Origin: an uncultured Collinsella sp.
GTDB taxonomy: Bacteria > Actinomycetota > Coriobacteriia > Coriobacteriales > Coriobacteriaceae
Length of the DNA stretch: 14,480 nucleotides
NCBI GenBank assembly: GCA_900754075.1
Contig: CAAEBN010000080.1
Location: 1-14,480 of the forward strand
Direction of reading: 5' to 3'
Shown: positions 12,999 to 14,480 of the stretch, in pieces
Position numbering within the stretch: the first letter of the stretch is position 1
How the letters are laid out: each line of letters opens with the position of its first letter
Program-made: the position numbers and the translations under genes
The notes under the pieces: model-generated
Seen by the model: the letters and a program-made list of their open reading frames with translations, nothing else
Database searches by the model: none
What the model was told of the DNA's origin: nothing

Positions 12999-14288
12999 AT
13001 GAGCGATATTTTGGACGTCTACGGTCGCGAGGTGCTCGACAGCCGCGGCAATCCCACCGTCGAGGTCGAGGTCGTGCTCGAGGACGGCAGCTTTGGCCGC
13101 GCAATGGTGCCTTCGGGTGCTTCGACCGGCGCCTTTGAAGCCTGCGAGCTGCGCGATGACGACAAGGGCCGCTACTTGGGCAAGGGCGTTTCGCAGGCCG
13201 TCGAGCATGTCAACAACGAGTGCGCTAACGCCGTCGTGGGCCTCGATGCCTTCGACCAGCGCGCCGTCGATGCCGCGCTGATTGCTGCGGACGGTACCCC
13301 CAACAAGACCAAGCTCGGTGCCAACGCCATCCTGGGCGTTTCGCTGGCCGTCGCCCGCGCCGCTGCCGAGTCGGCGGGTCTGTCGCTGTACCAGTACCTG
13401 GGCGGCGTCAACGCCCACCTGCTGCCCACACCTATGATGAATATCCTCAACGGCGGCGTGCATGCCGACAATAACGTTGACTTCCAGGAGTTCATGATCA
13501 TGCCGGTGGGCGCCCCGAGCTTTGCCGAGGGCCTGCGTTGGTGCGCCGAGGTCTACCACACCCTCAAGGGCGTGCTGCACGAGGCCGGCCTGGGCGGCGG
13601 CGTGGGCGACGAGGGCGGCTTTGCGCCCAACCTCAAGACCAATGCCGAGCCGTTCGAGTACATCACCAAGGCCGTGGAGAAAGCCGGCTTTAAGCCCGGC
13701 GTCGACTTCATGTACGCCATGGATCCGGCTTCGACCGAGTTCTACAACGCCGAGACCGGCATGTACGAGCTCAAGGGCGAGGGTGTTGAGTACACGAGTG
13801 CCCAGATGGTCGATTACTGGGAGAAGCTCGTCGACACCTATCCCATCATCTCCATCGAGGACGGCATGGCCGAGGAGGACTGGGACGGCTGGGTCGAGCT
13901 TACCCGCCGCATTGGCAATAAGGTGCAGCTGGTGGGTGACGACCTGTTCGTCACTAACACCGAGCGCCTCAAGAAGGGCATCGAGCTTGGTGCCGCCAAC
14001 GCGATCCTGGTTAAGGTCAACCAGATCGGCACGCTCACCGAGTCGCTCGAGGCCATCGAGACCGCCAAGGAGGCCGGCTACGCTTGCATCGTGAGCCACC
14101 GTTCCGGCGAGACCGAGGACTCCACGATCGCCGACCTGGTCGTGGGCGTCAACGCCGGCCAGATCAAGTCGGGCGCCCCGTGCCGCAGCGACCGTATCGC
14201 CAAGTACAACCAGCTCATCCGCATCGAGGACGAGCTCGAGGGCAGCGCGCGTTACGCCGGCAAGGCCGCGTTTTACAACATTCGCTAG
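12999..14288 (+). CDS. eno: enolase (phosphopyruvate hydratase)
   Basis: A glycolytic enzyme interconverting 2-phosphoglycerate and phosphoenolpyruvate, with magnesium, in the cytoplasm. The 429-residue length is normal for bacteria. Key residues and motifs are GREVLDSRGNPTVEVEV at the N-terminus, the flexible loop VPSGASTGAFEA, FQEFMIMPVGA, catalytic Glu205 in VGDEGGFAPNL, the metal acids in SIEDGMAEEDW and VGDDLFVTN, catalytic Lys339 in LVKVNQIGT, and SHRSGETEDSTIADLVV with GAPCRSDRIAKYNQLIRIE near the end. The usual Ser or Thr of the GAPSRTDR segment is Cys-Arg-Ser here, a mild variation. GAGAGGGAG just upstream supports ATG 12999. The gene is flanked by terminators on both sides, so it is probably monocistronic, and its strongly biased codon usage fits a highly expressed gene. 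Confidence 0.98.
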   Translation: MSDILDVYGREVLDSRGNPTVEVEVVLEDGSFGRAMVPSGASTGAFEACELRDDDKGRYLGKGVSQAVEHVNNECANAVVGLDAFDQRAVDAALIAADGTPNKTKLGANAILGVSLAVARAAAESAGLSLYQYLGGVNAHLLPTPMMNILNGGVHADNNVDFQEFMIMPVGAPSFAEGLRWCAEVYHTLKGVLHEAGLGGGVGDEGGFAPNLKTNAEPFEYITKAVEKAGFKPGVDFMYAMDPASTEFYNAETGMYELKGEGVEYTSAQMVDYWEKLVDTYPIISIEDGMAEEDWDGWVELTRRIGNKVQLVGDDLFVTNTERLKKGIELGAANAILVKVNQIGTLTESLEAIETAKEAGYACIVSHRSGETEDSTIADLVVGVNAGQIKSGAPCRSDRIAKYNQLIRIEDELEGSARYAGKAAFYNIR

Positions 14289-14361
14289 GCACGCGGAGGT
14301 CGCGGGGGCGGGGAAGACTCGGATTTGCCTTGCTCCAGCCGGGCGCTGTTGAGCACCATTG

Positions 14362-14393
14362 GGCGCTGGGCCATATGGCTCAGCGCCTTTTTT
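14362..14393 (+). terminator. strong intrinsic terminator after eno
   Basis: GGCGCTG at 14362-14368 pairs with CAGCGCC at 14381-14387, and the intervening GCCAT/ATGGC continues the stem after a single G-T pair. Six Ts follow (14388-14393). It lies about 75 bases after the eno stop. A partial copy of its left arm, GGGCGCTG, occurs at 14341-14348. The last 87 bases of the window (14394-14480) show no gene start that I can support. Confidence 0.9.
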
Positions 14394-14480
14394 ATGGGTT
14401 GATTTCCGATCTCAGCCGAACACATTGAGCAAATAGGCCATTCCCGCAGTTAGCTGAACGCCCCCGCGGCCCCTCCTGGG

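Overview
The window looks like chromosomal DNA from a high-GC anaerobic actinobacterium of the class Coriobacteriia, most likely Collinsella or a close relative. I infer this from the strong G/C bias at third codon positions, the mixed ATG/GTG starts with good Shine-Dalgarno sites, the gene set, and intergenic regions full of palindromic repeats. No rRNA, tRNA, transposase, phage gene or CRISPR array is visible. All confident genes are on the + strand except one.

Layout. Positions 1-1095 hold the tail of an upstream gene (probably a SIS-domain sugar isomerase/deglycase) and a FrlC-like sugar epimerase, which suggests the end of an amino-sugar or fructosamine catabolic operon. Positions 1096-1421 are non-coding. 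They carry a run of GGGAC-headed inverted repeats, a possible promoter, and a perfect 12-bp hairpin just upstream of the next ribosome binding site. Positions 1422-9507 form a compact histidine biosynthesis cluster in the order hisZ-hisG (one fused reading frame), hisD, hisC, hisB, hisH, hisA, hisF, hisI, hisE. Positions 9655-10566, on the opposite strand and convergent with hisE, encode a PHP-family histidinol-phosphatase. This is the one step missing from the main cluster, so the pathway from PRPP and ATP to histidine is complete in the window.

Positions 10858-12809 hold a probable second operon: a stand-alone LarC C-terminal-type protein (nickel-pincer cofactor family), a YfcE-type phosphodiesterase and MazG. 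It ends in a clear intrinsic terminator. Enolase follows at 12999-14288 with its own upstream region and a strong terminator after it.

The most notable features are the HisZ-HisG fusion and the LarC2-like protein without LarC1. In addition, at least five distinct long palindromes sit in nearly every larger gap around and inside the his cluster (about 1098-1278, 6383-6419, 8681-8775, 9574-9642, 10687-10751). The hisB-hisH and hisF-hisI palindromes interrupt what is otherwise a tight operon, so they may be REP-like mobile elements, regulatory hairpins, or both. I see no evidence of an entirely new multi-gene system; most of the coding content is recognisable metabolism.
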